A model generated the notes under the pieces. The model saw only the letters and a program-made list of their open reading frames with translations. It ran no database searches and was not told the origin of the DNA. Positions 22,440-32,400 of a stretch of DNA of 64,000 nt are shown here, one piece after another; positions within the stretch are counted from its first letter, which is position 1, and each line of letters begins with the position of its first letter. The DNA is taken from NCBI GenBank assembly GCA_021234155.1, contig JAJEKV010000058.1, forward strand, positions 3,668,600-3,732,599, given 5' to 3'. The position numbers were made by a program, and so were the translations under genes. Source of the DNA: Isoetes taiwanensis. Its lineage: Eukaryota; Streptophyta; Lycopodiopsida; Isoetales; Isoetaceae.

Positions 22440-25400
22440 TAGAGGCGTGCCTTTAGTAAACCCACGTTGTGGAGGCAACAACTCCACCGGAGCAAGCTCT
22501 CTCGCCATAGCCGCCGGAGTAAGCAGTCTTGCCATAGCCACGGGAGTCGACCTCTCTCTGCCATAGATGACCGGATAACTGTTAACTATATGTAAAGCTA
22601 GTATCCCCTAGGAATAAACCGACCGAAAGCAAGTCCGGCCAACTTGTTATGATAACATCAACTCACTTGGTGGGACTAATTCCAGAATTTAATTAACAAC
22701 GACAGGGCAACTCTCTAGAATAGCAGCATGTGTTATATCCTTGGATATTCTTTAGACGACGGTAATAATGTCCAGTTATCGGCGTTCCACGACTTATAAC
22801 TTTAATTATTTTTTTTCCTTTGGTAGATGCCTTGATAACAAAATTTCTTCGGGCCTTGCCATCATTCAATCTATACTACATTCATATGCTTTATCTTAGA
22901 CCTTATTCGACGTTATATACGTAATATGTTATAGACATAATTATAATTAACGTTGTCCCTCTCTACTGTCTAAACCTTGACTCAACTCAATTCCCAGAGA
23001 AAGGATCTCTTTTCGCCCAACCAACTAGGGACTGCCATGCAGCACCCCTCTAAACCATGGGTAGCTTTAATCCTACCACCCTTCACTACTTCTTCTCAAT
23101 GGTCGTGTTCTTTTTGTGGACCATTTTCCCAGACCACGATAAAAACTCTGTAATACGTAGTGAACGCTTGTGTTAGAACCCCCACAACAATGTCACCCCT
23201 TATTCCCATCAATCCCAGGTACAAACTTCAGTATTCTTTTGTGCCAAGCTTCACCGCATATACAGCTGTAATTAATTATCTGCGCTACACGCCTCTCAGG
23301 GTGACAGCGGTCTACCCTCCCTACCTATCTATCTATTTATTAAAAAGGTCCTTGATGAATTCAATTCACCATGTCGTCCTAGGACATGCCAGTCTTCTTC
23401 CCTAAGCCATGCATCAAATCTTTAAATAACCTTTTTAGTTCTTACTGCCTTTCAAACCGGAAATCTATCTTTGCATGTTAGCAAAGACCACCCTTTATGT
23501 TAGGAAATAACCTTTCTATCCAGATTGCTAAATATCATTAATAAGGGTCCTTCATTCCTTCTCTTCCTCAATACGGTTTCTACGTCTATGGCCGATTTTC
23601 AGTCGTCCGGCTTTTATGCCTAGCACAACGTATCCAATTCACCCTTTTGTTGTGACCTTTATTCAAGAGAGTCACCAATCCAATTACTCCTTTACGATCC
23701 GTTAACCGCCTTGTAGCTTCTAAGCCGCTATTATATGCTCCTTACATTTGTCAACCCACCTATCATTGGGGTTATGATTCAACATTGTCCTACATCCTGG
23801 AAACGTTAGTCATTACATTTCTCTGTCATGATGCTATAACGTTGTTCTGGCATTCCAAATAACTTGGCATCCTCATTTAAGCCATAGTCATGGCCTAAGA
23901 GCGGGTGAGCCTTTGTAAGTTACCTGGAGTCATCAAGGTGCTTGCCTTGTATTTTGTGAGCCTTTCTACAATTACCACGTTTAATATAACTTGGGGCTTG
24001 TATCAATGTTCGAGTCCTCGTATATGTTAACTTGCACCCCCATGTAACCCATGGCGTCACCTCTGCCTGATCCAGGTATGGATCATATGGGAAAGCTAGT
24101 CTTAGGTGTCTATGCAAAACACATTCGAACATTTAGCAGGTAATTGCTATTCGCTACTTATCCTGGAATTGTACTATTGTACTACTCAACCCCACTACCT
24201 TAAGCTTTATTCTATTGGCCGTTGATATTTATTTCAAGTGCCAACTACCACATCATACCCTAGCATGCAACGGATTGACGGTCCTTTGCACATTTCGAAC
24301 GTATCTCCAAACCCTTCATCAGTAACTTTAGGATACGCTCGTCTTTCTCTCCTTGTGTCGCCACCTAGATTACCTCCCTAAGATGTTTATCGTATGTGTA
24401 CATGGTATGTACATAATAAACATATCTCCACATCCCACAATGCTAGAGCTCTGCTCTAACTTAGCTAAACTATAACCGTGGTAGTTTTTCAAACAAACCC
24501 ATTGCCTATGTACCTTTATGATGTGGCTTCGCCACCTATTTCCCAAATGGACAGGGGCCGACTTTATGTTGGACTTGTATATGCTGCCTATAATTTGATA
24601 GGGTCTCTACTTATTTCAACCATTCCTTTAGTGCCTGATGGTACTTTAACCTCGTACATAACCTATGGTTTCCCCCACGGGATTATGCCATAATTTCGCA
24701 GGCTATTACCTCACATGCAGAGCTTTTCTAAAGGCTTCTTTCACTAAGGATCCTTTGTGTCCACCATATTACCCATGCTTAGTTACAATTAACCTATTTT
24801 TCTTAAGTTATCATGTGGACTTGACTTTTGATCGACTTCAAATGTTTGTGTCTTTGGCTCCCTCATAATGAAGTCGAGGCACTAAAACCTCCTGGTCTTC
24901 TAATAGGCAAACTCGATGTTTCAATCTTCGTTAGTAACCGCCATATGGTTATCCAATTCCTTACCCTCTTAAGCGTTTCAAATTCAAAATATCTAAAGGG
25001 TCTATGCCTCAAGGCAACGGATCCTCTACCTTCTACTTCAGTACCTATAATTGTTCCCCGCGAGTAGGGTAACTCTTAGGATATATGGACTACTGGTCTA
25101 TATAATCTCACTCCTTGTAATCTATACACATCGTCTTGATTTTTTTTTACCGGGACTTAGAGTTCCTATGTATTGGCCCTTCTCGGTTACCCCTAAAGAC
25201 ATAATCGCCAAAGTCATCATACTCCTTCTTTTCTTCCATCAGGGGGACGCGATATTTTTATACATCTTTTCATTTCCAAAACCAAATAAATGCTCTCAGC
25301 TTATAACAATTAAGTAATTCATTGGTGTCTAGAACCTTTGAGTAGCTAAGCTCTCATTGTCGTTTATTCCAACACCGTTCCAACCATCCTCGGGATGTTT

Positions 25401-27300
25401 TTGAATGTAACATCGCCGTATATGCTAGACTTACTCTAGCCATTCTTACTAATTTAAACTTTTCTCATCGTCCTTAGTACGACGTATCTAAGATAGTCAA
25501 CTCCAACCATTGGGATAACTTGAATGCTTATCTCTGGTAAATCATACCTAACCCAATATCTTCGTATATAAGCATATCATTACGCTCATTCTTTAAACCT
25601 TGTCAAGTAATATTTCCCCGCCTTGTACGAATATTCTACTATCTTTTAATATGATATACATCTGAATATCACAATTGACATCCTCGATATGATCACCACT
25701 ATAGTATTTGATACTACTCAATCCTTCCTACATCCAAGACCGCTACGTTGTTATTATATGATATAGTAACATGTGTGCACCAACCCTAAGTCTAGACTCC
25801 TATGTAACTTGTTGACATAGGCATCTAGCTATATTCAGACTTGCGGCCAACTTAATTCCCCAACTTGGTTATCTAGTACCATACACATGTTGTGGTTTCG
25901 ACACCACTAACCTTACTTGCCTTCCTAATGTATCATTAGTTGAAGGTCAACTTTCCTTCATAGTCTGGCTTCACCAAAGATCCAACATACCTTGCAGCTT
26001 TTCGATGGTTGCGCCTGTTCCTACCAATTGTCGTCTTCTCTTGACCTTATGTGGAAACTACGTTCCACACTATTCTCCAGTCTGTTATACGGCATCTCGA
26101 TGCTCCCAGCAGACATCACATATGTCCATTTCTTTAATTTATACCATGCATAATGGTCATGCATTTCACCAACGTCATTAAGCATATCTACGAGGCTACG
26201 TGGTCTTCTTAGTCGTCTATAATCTTGCGTCCTTATTTCACGCCTCAGGAACATCAATCTCTTTACCAAACACAATATATGTGTAATTTTATAATCCATA
26301 GTTTATGGATCAACATCTTCATACGACATTATTCTCTACCATTCCGCGAATCATACCTCAACTCAAGTAGGTCGACATTCTATACCTTCACCACCATTGT
26401 CGAAACCTACACTTCTAAAGTGATCTCCCTTTCATGAGCTGGGTATTTATAATCCAGTTTTCCACCTTACTATAGTACCTCTTTAACGTGGTCTACGGTA
26501 GATAATCATAAACCACTTCTCCATCAGATATATGGTGCTATATCCAGTCTCCTTCTACGTTGAATGGCAACACATATGCCGCATGGTAAATTCAAGTGTT
26601 TCAATCGCATAATAACCCTCGTCATATCAATTTTTCTCTAGTATCCATCCAAAATAAGGACACCTTACCACTCCTTATTCCCATCATTCAGCACTTCTAC
26701 TTCAAGTAAGAGCCCAGGACCTGCTTAACCACCATTATATAATAGCCTCAAGAAGCACCAGGCATGCTTTCTATGCTTCCGTCGTACCTGTGCCATGTCA
26801 ATGTACGAATGTCTACATATCTAATAAACGTATAGATATAACTAAGGGATTAATATGGGTGGCCATGTGAGGTAAAGCTCATTTTAGTATTAGTTCGCCT
26901 CGAAATTACGTTGGCCAATTAACCTAAGGAATCATCTATTATTCTATTTTGCAGCATTATCAGATACAAGCCTTAGATCCATCATTTTAGATTTAGCGCC
27001 ACAAAGGTTTTACCCATGGTTACTTAAAGCCAACAATATAGCAATTGGAATTTTACACCTTAGAACTTTATTTGAAATTAAACCAACATTTAAATCAACA
27101 ATGTAGTCTCACTTTCTAAGGGTCTTTAACCCTCGCATATTAGGGTCTGGCTATCAGTTACAGCTAAGTGTAAACTATGGATCGAGAGTGTGAGTGTGGA
27201 AACATTAAAGATACTCAAAAGGGGAAAGCTATTTAAACACATAGTCAAATATAATAGAAGGATATAATTATGTATGTCTTACACAAACTCCTAAGGGAAT
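22440..27300 (-). other. Inner-element interior with strong strand bias, no intact gene
   Basis: The + strand is poor in G and rich in C and T over nearly 5 kb; several 60-base rows have only 7-11 G. The minus strand is therefore purine-rich, as retroelement coding strands usually are. No frame is longer than about 100 codons. The only domain trace I could find is a minus-strand RT-like patch at 24880-25260. This suggests an old antisense element inside the inner retrotransposon, or a coding-dead interior. Confidence 0.4.
24880..25260 (-). pseudogene. Faint antisense gypsy reverse-transcriptase trace
   Basis: Read on the minus strand, about 25130 gives MCIDYKE, then after a short gap KSYPTRGEQL (about 25070-25045), which lines up with the gypsy RT block MCIDYRxLN...NKYPLPRIDDL. 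Further on (about 24930) HMAVTNED and IEFAY can be placed against the YHQxRVxxED...KTAF block. Stops and frameshifts occur between all pieces. The case rests on order and spacing rather than long identity and could be coincidence. Confidence 0.35.
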
Positions 27301-28857
27301 AACGAGACTTCGAGAGTTTCCGGCATCACGATTGAGGCGCCGAAAACGGGCCGGCGATGGCGTCCAAGATCTTGGCCGATTCGTAGGAGACGGTTCTGGC
27401 CGTCTCTGTTGCTTGGAGAGTCGTCTCTTTTGCAAGATGCTGGAGGGCCAATAGGGATCTGCGCATCAGATAACAGGGCTGCGTTTCTATGCAGCTGGGT
27501 TTTCCAATCTTTTGTTCCCTTTTGAGCTACTAACCAGGAAAACCTTTCTTCCTTATCTTTCAGCTTCTAATGATCCAGGGGCTTCTGTGTTGCTTGGCAA
27601 GGATGGCATACCTGGTTTTCTGCTGCATATTTCAGCATTTTCCACAAGATTTCCGGTCAGGGGAGCTGTGCCTCAGGTTAGTGGTCAAGTTTATGGGGAG
27701 GAGCTCTATTAGATATATCTTTTCTTGGTTACTTCTGGTATGCCGGCTGGGAGAAGGTCATACAGGTTTCAGGAAAACAATGCAAACAGAGCTATAGTAT
27801 TCATTGCCTAAAGAAGAAGGAGAGCACTGCTAGTACAGAAATCTTTGCTTGAAAATTTTTCGGAAGGGATCTTTAAGGCTAGGCAAAAGGCAGGCTGGAA
27901 AGATCTGATGCTCTTCTATAGTACTATGGTAAGGAAGAAGAAGACGCTGCTTTCATTACTAGTACTAGACTGTAGATGTTCTTTGAGCAGATGCTAGGAG
28001 TTGGCAAGAATAAGAGCTATTGAGTGGAGCAACTCCTCATAATCCGTCTGCAATTATTTAAAAGATTTTGTGGTAGTTTGTTTAACATGTAGCAGGGCCT
28101 GCGCTCCCCTTTCCCAGCAAGGGGTGGCTTGTGTACTGATAGCCATGACGCACGGGGCAGATTGAGAGCCATGGGCTTCTAGTGGGCGGGAGACCCTAGA
28201 AATGTTTCACTCTTGGTTTTGCAGGAAGACAAGGCCTGCATAGCTAGATGCAGATGGGCTTAGCATGATTAGGGATTCTAGCGGTGGTGCCCCTGGCCGG
28301 GTCTCCGCTTGGTGAGAAGAAGGTTGAGTCTTTGCGCACACCGGGGCACTCCCTATAGTATTGCTACATCATCTGACTTGGCCATCACTACATTCGGGGG
28401 GAGGAGCGTACAGAGGATCCTTAATTCTTGCTTGGTGGCAGATCAGTGCACTTGGCTGTCTCGTTCCTTATGGCTCTCTAACTCAAGTCTGGTTTCTTCT
28501 GTTTATCTTAGGGCCAAACTTTTTGAAGCTGTGATGCAAGTGGGGCCTGAGGGGAAAGACAAGAGTCTGTGCTCCCATAGTATCTCAATCTGGAGAAGAG
28601 GCGGGTAGCTCTTGTCCGATGGGCGGCCCTTGTTGCATCACTAGAGTCTAGGAACTTAGTCCTCTTCTCCTGTAGTATCCTATGGAGAAGAAGTTGAGAG
28701 GGGTTCTAAGAGTACTAGGCTCAGAGTATGGACTGCTATTCATGGATTAGAGAAGTGGTAGCAGTTCCATACTCAACTGTATGTATATAAATGTTTTATC
28801 ATTCGAATATAATATAGACTCTTGCCTTCAAAAAAAAAAAAAAAAAAAAAAAAAAAA
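27300..28857 (+). mobile_element. 5'-truncated LINE-like insert with poly-A tail
   Basis: At about 27300 the composition changes sharply from the C/T-rich interior to G-rich sequence, and the segment ends in 28 A residues (28830-28857) after a TATAATATAGAC stretch. This is the layout of a 5'-truncated retroposon inserted in + orientation. Frames of 60-100 codons occur (27512-27712, 28309-28608) but show no RT or endonuclease motif, so only 3' sequence may be present. Words such as TATAGTAC and CTCTTCT-TATAGTA also occur at the 3' end of the LINE at 9.6-9.72 kb, hinting at a related family. Target duplications were not established. Confidence 0.55.
28830..28857 (+). repeat. Poly-A tract, 28 bases
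   Basis: Uninterrupted A run at the 3' end of the LINE-like insert, typical of a retroposed tail. Confidence 0.9.
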
Positions 28858-29055
28858 GATAATATTATAACAAGGTTATGAATAATAAATGAAGAACGTC
28901 TGTCTGTAATTAATATTAAAGTATATAGGTCAAAATGGCACATACAGTACAATATATAATTCTATTAAAGGGTAACTATAAATGTCAGGGGCATCTAAAC
29001 ACTCACGATAGCAATATATGAGTTGTTAAAATTGTAACAAAATAGGAAAACAAAA

Positions 29056-29128
29056 TTTAGATGCAAAATTACATTAGATGCAAAATTAGATGCAAAATTA
29101 CATTAGATGCAAAATTAGATGCAAAATC
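29056..29128 (+). repeat. Tandem repeat of TTAGATGCAAAATTACA
   Basis: The word AGATGCAAAAT occurs five times in about 73 bases, alternating with ATTACATT spacers. Higher-order units of about 29 bp are visible. Confidence 0.85.
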
Positions 29129-29552
29129 ACTTGCAAAGTGAAGGGAGAATATAATAGATATATACACAGAAGTTAATATGATTAGAATGACTTTCTACTA
29201 AACAGTGCGAGGTTAATAACTCTGTATTATAATATAACAACAAATAGAAGTTCTTTATATCTATACATGTCTTTAATATATAATCACTTACCTGTATGTA
29301 TAGAAAGAATGATTTCTAAAATAGATAGACTGTGAACTCGTCACCACGAATGAAACAGTGAGACTTCCACAAACCTTGACTCTTCACTTTTGACAGTCCT
29401 AAGCGATGATCATTTCTGATCTATACCTCTACCTCTTATATTCCAGAGTTATAAATTGCAGATTCCAAGTCATTTCAAACTTAATCACTTTGAACATGAC
29501 AACGTCTGTGTGACTTATAATCTCACGCTATCTCTTTAAGGAGGATAAAAAA

Positions 29553-29593
29553 TCATTCTCATTCTCATTCTCATTCTCATTCTCATTCTCATT
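29553..29593 (+). repeat. (CATTCT)n microsatellite
   Basis: Nearly seven uninterrupted hexamer copies of TCATTC. Confidence 0.95.
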
Positions 29594-29676
29594 AAAGGAG
29601 GGGAGACTTCCTTCCAATGTATGATGTGTTGCCCTGCAACAAGAGTAGTCTTGATGCTGAGGACAACATCATTTTT

Positions 29677-29689
29677 AAGGTGGGGAGAA
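29677..29689 (+). promoter_or_regulatory. Polypurine tract of the inner retrotransposon
   Basis: AAGGTGGGGAGAA directly abuts the TGTGACG start of the 3' LTR, as expected for the plus-strand primer. The one T in the tract is usual in plant gypsy elements. Confidence 0.8.
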
Positions 29690-31238
29690 TGTGACGTTCC
29701 ACATATTTATACGTATATTTAAGTATAAATACATGACACGTCACTATGAATAATTAATGGCACATTAATTATTCATAAGCTAAGGTTAGCTATGTTAATA
29801 ATTAAATTATAAAGGTGGAAACCTAACCCGAAACCCTAATTCGAATTTAGTGCTTATCCTAATATTAAAAAGGGCTAAAATACCAAATTAGCTAATTAGT
29901 GACATGCCACCTGGCCCAAATCGATTGGGCAAGGCAGGGTTTCCATTTTGGACACCCAAATTAGGGCTTTTGTGCCCCAATTCGAATTAGGAGCAATTGG
30001 AGATGGAGGAGGAGAAGCAGCCGCCAGGCACCCTTCAGTTAGTCGAGACGGAGCGGCCCAAGACTGATTTGACGGTTAGTCAGTAGGTTACCTTGTTAAT
30101 TTATAGCATAGCGCCTCTCTCGGGTGTGCTCTCTCTCTCTGTTTTCTCTGTGGTTTACCTGTTAGGCTAACCCTTGATTGATATGGTGAGTATTCTTATC
30201 TCTAGTCTCTGTATGTGCTTTGGTTGATGGTTTAGTAGTTCTTTGCTTAGTTAGCACTCCGGAGATGGGGGGGGGATTGGGGGTAGAGACCTCTGAGCCC
30301 ATGTATTGTAGTATGCTCCTAGATAGAGCCCTGTATTATTCCCATTAGTTGCGGCCTGTGCACAAGAGACCACCGAGTCGTGGATGCTATGGAATTGCTT
30401 AGCACCAGAGAAGGGACGCAGTGGTGAAGTGGGGGTGGGGTCTTGCACGAACATACAAGGCTCCTGGGACTCCTACAGTGGGCTAGGCCTGATAGCCGGT
30501 CACGTAGAGGGCCGGGTATGGGTCTGACACTCCCTGGGTTCAGAGGTGTGACCCATATGGGGCACCCTGTACTTTGTGTATATTTAGGGGAGTAAGTCGG
30601 GTACGGATGCGGGGGTCGCTGATGCGGCACGTATTCTCTAGCTCACCCATGGAACCACTGTGATCCTGGAAGGGGACGCTTCCCCGACCTGCCTCATCGG
30701 ACAGGTCTTTATGAAACCTGGAGTAGGCTTGAAGGGTGATACCTTGAGTCTGCGTCTCCGGAAGGCTATAGTGATGCCATAGCATGATTCGACTCATCTG
30801 CAAAGTGTGCACAGGAGGGGCGGATGGAGTGGACAACCCTAGCCGATGTTCTATGCCAGCCAACGCCATGCCAAGATTCGGTCTGCTGATCTCTTGAGAC
30901 CTAGCCGTCAGTCGATCCTCACTGGAGTCTAAACCGGGGTAGAACTGGGGTTTGGGGTGTTTTCCTTAGGATTAGATGCATATTCTTTGCCTTTAGTACT
31001 TGGATGGATGTGCCACCCTTCGTGGTGGTTATTTATATATGATTTATGCTGTGTGCTAACATGTAGTCCCATTGAAGGCGTGGGCCGAATGACACCTCCG
31101 TGTCCTTCACCCGGGCATCTCTCTACGGATGGTCCGAGTTAGACGGAGGGCCCTGCTCATGGTGAGCTGATTGCCATGGGAGGGGGAAGCCCTTTATGTA
31201 TACGTCGGGAGCGCCGTATATATTCAGGGAGCGTCACA
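29690..31238 (+). repeat. 3' LTR of the inner retrotransposon
   Basis: Starts TGTGACGTTCCACATATTTA and ends GGGAGCGTCACA. At 1549 bp it is longer than the 5' copy because it retains about 290 bp (about 30360-30650) that the 5' copy has lost. Outside indels the two copies can be aligned base by base. Frames on the minus strand over 30251-30869 are accidental. Confidence 0.85.
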
Positions 31239-31950
31239 CACATGGCCTGGTTCAGCCTTTACCAGTTCCAGCCGGTCCTTGGAAGAGTATTTCGTGGATT
31301 TTATTGTCGACAACCATCCTCCCAGGGCCACGACGCCATCCTTGTTGTTGTTGATCATTTTTCCAATATGGCACATTTCATTCCTTGCAGCACTTCTATC
31401 TTCAGTGAAGCCACATCGGTTCTCTTGCTTCGAGAGGTGGTTCGACTCCTGGCTTACCAGATAACATTGTCAGTGACCGCGGCCCTCAGTTTGTTGCCAG
31501 CCTTTGGAAGCGTCTATTGCAACTCTTGCATGTGAAACGTTCGCTCTCTTCCGGACATCACCCAGAGACCAATGGGCAGGTGGAGCGCACTAATCAAACA
31601 CTTGAGTAGTATTTGCGATGCTTCATCAATTATTAGCAGGATGACTGGGTTGATTGGCTACCGCTGGCAGAATTTGCTTACAATAATTATGTGCATGCCT
31701 CCATAGGCCAGACTCCGTTCTTTATTAATTTGGCATGCATCCCCGGTGGTCTTTCACTGCTCTTAGATATGACTCAGTCAATCCCAGTGCCGAGAACAGG
31801 CTCGAGAAGCTCCGCATGCTCAAGGATGATCTTCAGCACCATCTCCTCCAGGCCCAAGCACGTTATCATTATCATGCAGATCAGCACCGTCAGGACGCTC
31901 CACAATTTTGCAGTTGGTGATCTTGTTTGGCTCTTGCGTTTGGTTCCTGG
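31239..31950 (+). pseudogene. Ty3/gypsy integrase, 3' part after the nested insertion
   Basis: The integrase resumes with GLVQPLPVPAGPWKSIS and keeps all three catalytic positions in recognisable context: GHDAILVVVDHF (first Asp), [18 protein letters not shown] (second Asp) and [20 protein letters not shown] (Glu). It continues with DDWVDWLPLAEFAYNN, HASIGQTPFF, RLEKLRMLKDDLQHHLLQAQ, YHADQHRQDAPQFAVGDLV and then WLLR at about 31940. One nonsense codon and a few frameshifts break it. It is better preserved than the RT half. Similarity stops soon after WLLR, without a chromodomain or a 3' LTR. The frame then runs into an unrelated coding-like stretch. Confidence 0.85.
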
Positions 31951-31954
31951 CAGA

Positions 31955-32400
31955 AGGCAGAGCCAGCCACAAGGAATCTTATTACCTCCAGGTCAAGGCT
32001 ATGCGTACAGTGGTGATTCCAACTGGAATGGTGCTCCGTTGGTTGACTAAGATGTTGGGACAACAGCTTTCAATGCATTCTATAATCTAACAATGGCATT
32101 AATCATTCCTGGAGGAGAAATAGTCATGCAACTTGGGCCCCGTATAATTTGGAATCGCAATGGTGCCCCTGGCCTCAACCTTAATAATCAACCTGTTCTA
32201 TCTGAGCCTGCAACTGATGTTTATCGCTTAGACATACCCCACAATCAGCTTCAAGACCTTGAAATGGACCCATTAATGGGGTTATGCAGTGTCCCTTTCC
32301 TGGTTTTTCTCAAGGTTTTGGGCAAGAAAGTCCAAATGAACTTCATGTGAATCCATTTTGTCCATGAAGGTGAGAATCAGAAGCATGGTTTGCCCAATAA
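31955..32400 (+). pseudogene. Coding-like remnant of unknown gene fused behind the integrase
   Basis: Right after the integrase, a stretch with non-random amino-acid content follows: PGQGYAYSGDSNWNGAPLVD, one stop, then a piece containing TTAFNAFYNL, IIPGGEIVMQLGP, IIWNRNGAPGLNLNNQPVL, LDIPHNQLQDLEMDPLMG and (after a frameshift) GFSQGFGQESPNELHVNPFCP. It is rich in Asn, Gln, Pro and Gly like the C-terminal region of a plant regulatory protein, and the last codons lie in a natural-looking end. TTTGGTTCCTGGCAG just before 31955 would serve as a splice acceptor. I do not recognise the family. It may be the last exon of a gene whose upstream part was displaced, or a fragment picked up by the retroelement. 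Confidence 0.45.

Larger units (their letters stand above)
28858..29689 (+). other. 3' interior of the inner retrotransposon
   Basis: AT-rich sequence with two short tandem repeats and no gene. It ends with GATGCTGAGGACAACATC and the polypurine tract before the 3' LTR. A GAGGACAA word followed by a purine tract is the usual 3' end of plant gypsy elements, which supports gypsy ancestry for the inner element. Confidence 0.6.
20409..31238 (+). mobile_element. Inner LTR retrotransposon nested in a gypsy integrase gene
   Basis: Two long direct repeats (20409-about 21688 and 29690-31238) flank about 8 kb. Their ends are inverted repeats: TGTGACG at the left of each LTR and CGTCACA at the right end of the 3' LTR. 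A primer-binding site follows the left LTR and a polypurine tract precedes the right one, which fixes the + orientation. The target duplication is TACAT/CACAT. Despite this complete framework, no gag or pol can be read on the + strand. The interior holds antisense tRNA-like modules, a strand-biased stretch with a faint antisense RT trace, and a LINE-like insert. It is either a non-autonomous element or one whose coding region was replaced. LTR divergence is visible by eye, so the insertion is not recent, unless part of the divergence is sequencing error. Confidence 0.85.
17240..31950 (+). mobile_element. Outer Ty3/gypsy retrotransposon, interrupted by a nested element
   Basis: The domain order is protease, RT, RNase H, integrase (gypsy order). 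The reading goes on across the inner insertion: the integrase zinc finger lies before 20408, and the GLVQPLPVPAGPWKSIS linker and catalytic core lie after 31243. Removing 20409-31238 and one target-site copy brings these neighbouring parts of the integrase together. Both flanks are on the same strand with the same degree of decay. The element's own LTRs are not clearly visible; the 5' boundary given here is the candidate LTR, and the 3' boundary is where the integrase similarity stops. The sequence resembles chromovirus-type integrases, but no chromodomain was seen. Confidence 0.8.

Noticed and set aside
30251..30869. Three overlapping minus-strand frames of 67-109 codons
   Set aside because: They lie within the LTR and have counterparts at 21047-21300 in the other LTR; they reflect repeat sequence, not genes.
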